DNA of 64,000 bases from Flavobacteriia bacterium. GTDB lineage: Bacteria; Bacteroidota; Bacteroidia; Flavobacteriales; Weeksellaceae. Below the pieces are notes generated by a model. The model ran no database searches, had not been told where the DNA came from, and worked only from the letters and a program-made list of their open reading frames with translations. The position numbers were made by a program, and so were the translations under genes. Below, one piece after another: positions 62,482 to 64,000 of the stretch. The number at the start of each line of letters is the position of its first letter. Within the stretch, counting starts at the first letter, position 1. Location of the stretch: contig JAECQR010000006.1 in assembly GCA_015999765.1 (NCBI GenBank), forward strand, positions 62,001 through 126,000. The letters run 5' to 3'.

Positions 62482-62922
62482 TTACCAGATATTTTTAATG
62501 GTCTGTTTTACCGCATTAATAACAAAAACATCCTTATTAACTTTTCCTGTCATCGCTTGTGCTAAAGGACTTTCAGGGGAAATTAAAAATATTTTATGAT
62601 GATGAGTTTCAAGAGAGCCTAAGGAAACTGCAATATAAAACATGCCTTTATCCGTTTCTACCAGACTTCCCAAACCGACGGTCTGATGAAGATTGGTATT
62701 GATTAATTTCAAAGAATTTTTCGCCCGCAGATTTTCATTCAGCTGAATCTGCAGATTATTGATCTCCTGCTGTACCATTTCCCGCGAAGTTTCGTATTTA
62801 TCGCCCATTGAACTTTTGGTTTCGTTGTTGGCGGCGCGGGTTTCGGCAATCAGATGTTCTAAATGACCAATTTTTTCTGATAATTTGTCATGAATGATCT
62901 GCAGGATTTCGGATTTGTTCAT
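62482..62922 (-). CDS. GreA/GreB-like protein
   Basis: 146 residues. N-terminal coiled coil (about 1-75, with MGDKYETSREMVQQEI) and a C-terminal FKBP-like domain with VGLGSLVETDKG and FLISPESPLAQAMTGK, as in GreA family factors that rescue stalled RNA polymerase. It diverges from canonical GreA and lacks the usual length of ~158, so its exact role is uncertain. It is on the strand of the amylase gene, 7 nt downstream. Confidence 0.8.
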   Translation of the reverse strand: MNKSEILQIIHDKLSEKIGHLEHLIAETRAANNETKSSMGDKYETSREMVQQEINNLQIQLNENLRAKNSLKLINTNLHQTVGLGSLVETDKGMFYIAVSLGSLETHHHKIFLISPESPLAQAMTGKVNKDVFVINAVKQTIKNIW

Positions 62923-62929
62923 TCAGCGT

Positions 62930-64000
62930 TTATTTTTCCATTACGGCATATCCGCCGACCGGTAAGTAAAAACTTTTATCCTGTGAAAAATCTTTTACGG
63001 GACCACTGAAAACATTTTTAAATACTCCGGAAACATTTTCGTCACCGATGGTAAAAGAGACATTCTCTTTAGAGAAATTGAGAACAACCAACACCTCATC
63101 TTTACCGTTCTTTCTGACATAAGCTAAGACCTTATCGTCTGCCGAAGTTTTAAGAATCTGAGTTTTTGCGGCAGGATCACCTCCTCTTAATGCCGGATTA
63201 TCTGATTTAAGGTTTAGTAAAGTTTTGTAGAAACCGTGAAGTTCATTAGTTCCTGTCCACGGGATTGGATCTTTCTCGAAAAACTCCAGTCTTTTTGTTT
63301 TCAATGGAAGTTCCTGACCGTTATAAAGTAGCGGAACGCCATTCCACGTTACGGAAAACACGGCTAAAGGTTTTGCCAGAACACCATATTTTTCATACTC
63401 GGTTCCGTTCCAGGTATTTTCGTCATGATTGGAAGTAAACCAGGCTCTCATCGAACCGTCTCCGATCGCTGAATATCTTGAAAGAAGATTTTTTAAATCA
63501 TCAAAAGAAGCTTTCCCGTCGTTATAATCTTTTGTTTTGTGCATCCAGTTCCAGATGTAACTTGCATCGAAAACTTTCCCGTAATCAGGATTGTCGAGTT
63601 CGTCGAATTCGCCGAGCCAGAAGAGCGGTTTTACTTTTTCAACTTCCGGTCTTGCCTGCTGCCAGAAATCAACTTCAACCCAAGCCGCAAGATCGCAGCG
63701 GAATCCGTCGATATTGGTTTCCCGAACCCAGAATTTCATCGCTTCGATCATCGCTAATCTCATTTCAGGATTGCTGTAGTCAAGTTCGATGATATCATCC
63801 ATTCCGGAAGCGATCTGAAAATCGTTCGTTTTAGGATCTTTAAGATAAAAGTCAGGATGGGTTTTCGTCCATACATGGTCCCAACCAGTATGGTTTGCAA
63901 CCCAGTCGATGATTACTTTGAAGCCCATTTTATGAGCTTCATCCACCATATGTTTAAAATCTTCCATCGTACCGAATTCCGGATTGATGGCGGTGTAGTC
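62930..64000 (-). CDS. GH13 alpha-amylase-family enzyme, 5' end beyond the window
   Basis: 356 codons are visible; the frame is open to the right edge, so the Met at 63967 is internal. GH13 regions seen: DWVANH, GFRCDLAA (nucleophile Asp), GEFDE (acid/base Glu), SNHDENTW. The C-terminal beta domain ends PVGGYAVMEK. Paralogue of the enzyme at 26581-27960 (both share DWVANH-W and DF/EL-DYS-P spacing) but clearly different in sequence. Confidence 0.92.
   Translation of the reverse strand, partial: DYTAINPEFGTMEDFKHMVDEAHKMGFKVIIDWVANHTGWDHVWTKTHPDFYLKDPKTNDFQIASGMDDIIELDYSNPEMRLAMIEAMKFWVRETNIDGFRCDLAAWVEVDFWQQARPEVEKVKPLFWLGEFDELDNPDYGKVFDASYIWNWMHKTKDYNDGKASFDDLKNLLSRYSAIGDGSMRAWFTSNHDENTWNGTEYEKYGVLAKPLAVFSVTWNGVPLLYNGQELPLKTKRLEFFEKDPIPWTGTNELHGFYKTLLNLKSDNPALRGGDPAAKTQILKTSADDKVLAYVRKNGKDEVLVVLNFSKENVSFTIGDENVSGVFKNVFSGPVKDFSQDKSFYLPVGGYAVMEK

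Overview
The window reads as chromosome of a Weeksellaceae-type flavobacterium (Chryseobacterium/Kaistella/Epilithonimonas-like). This rests on four type IX secretion (T9SS) cargo proteins with C-terminal sorting domains, a TonB-dependent receptor, Bacteroidota-type -7 promoter boxes (TAnnTTTG), KTSC, DUF1543 and GEVED families, and moderate-to-low GC with A/T-rich spacers. This is inference from gene content; no 16S gene is present.

Layout. 1-12 kb is the accessory, decayed part. It holds a Zn alcohol dehydrogenase, then a dead cassette (internally deleted Fic gene plus frameshifted YopX-like gene) with an intact palindromic operator and flanking permuted repeats. Next come a T9SS delta-60-repeat propeller protein, an unrecognised gene family with one intact member and two remnants, a RAYT transposase remnant, a lipoprotein, a T9SS protein with two ice-binding-like domains, an AraC regulator, another pseudogene and tRNA-Ala(GGC). 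11-15 kb carries a SAM methyltransferase embedded in a short GGTTRA-type minisatellite, a small EamA protein, a 54-residue membrane protein, hisS, an HRDC protein and ssb.

16-25.7 kb is one long plus-strand signalling block: a REC-histidine kinase, a 1193-residue CHASE3/HAMP/GAF/kinase/REC-REC-REC hybrid, a REC protein, CheR, CheB and a second REC protein, followed by a VWA protein and a MoxR-like AAA+ ATPase. No MCP, CheW or CheA gene is visible.

25.7-44.5 kb is mostly housekeeping: GT32 glycosyltransferase, GH13 amylase, rlmF, a J-domain/KTSC protein divergent from a flavin monooxygenase with a DnaJ-like zinc motif, tyrS, fatty acid desaturase, two esterases, purE and purK (separated by two transporters and a CBS protein), an EEP phosphatase, DUF1543, a VOC protein, the menaquinone pair isochorismate synthase/hotdog thioesterase, and a PlsC acyltransferase.

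44.5-64 kb has a PadR-PspC envelope-stress pair, two tandem GEVED T9SS proteins with near-identical C-termini and terminators, cbpM-cbpA, a TonB receptor-lipoprotein-DAACS symporter cluster, an M1 aminopeptidase, a class C serine hydrolase, thyA, a 27-residue-repeat secreted protein, a GreA-like protein and a second GH13 gene cut by the right edge.

No CRISPR array, intact IS, rRNA or recognisable riboswitch was seen. The least explained items are the Fic operator/remnant, the unnamed decaying gene family, the zinc-motif monooxygenase beside a J-domain gene, the 20-codon ORF with its own terminator, and the minisatellite around the methyltransferase.
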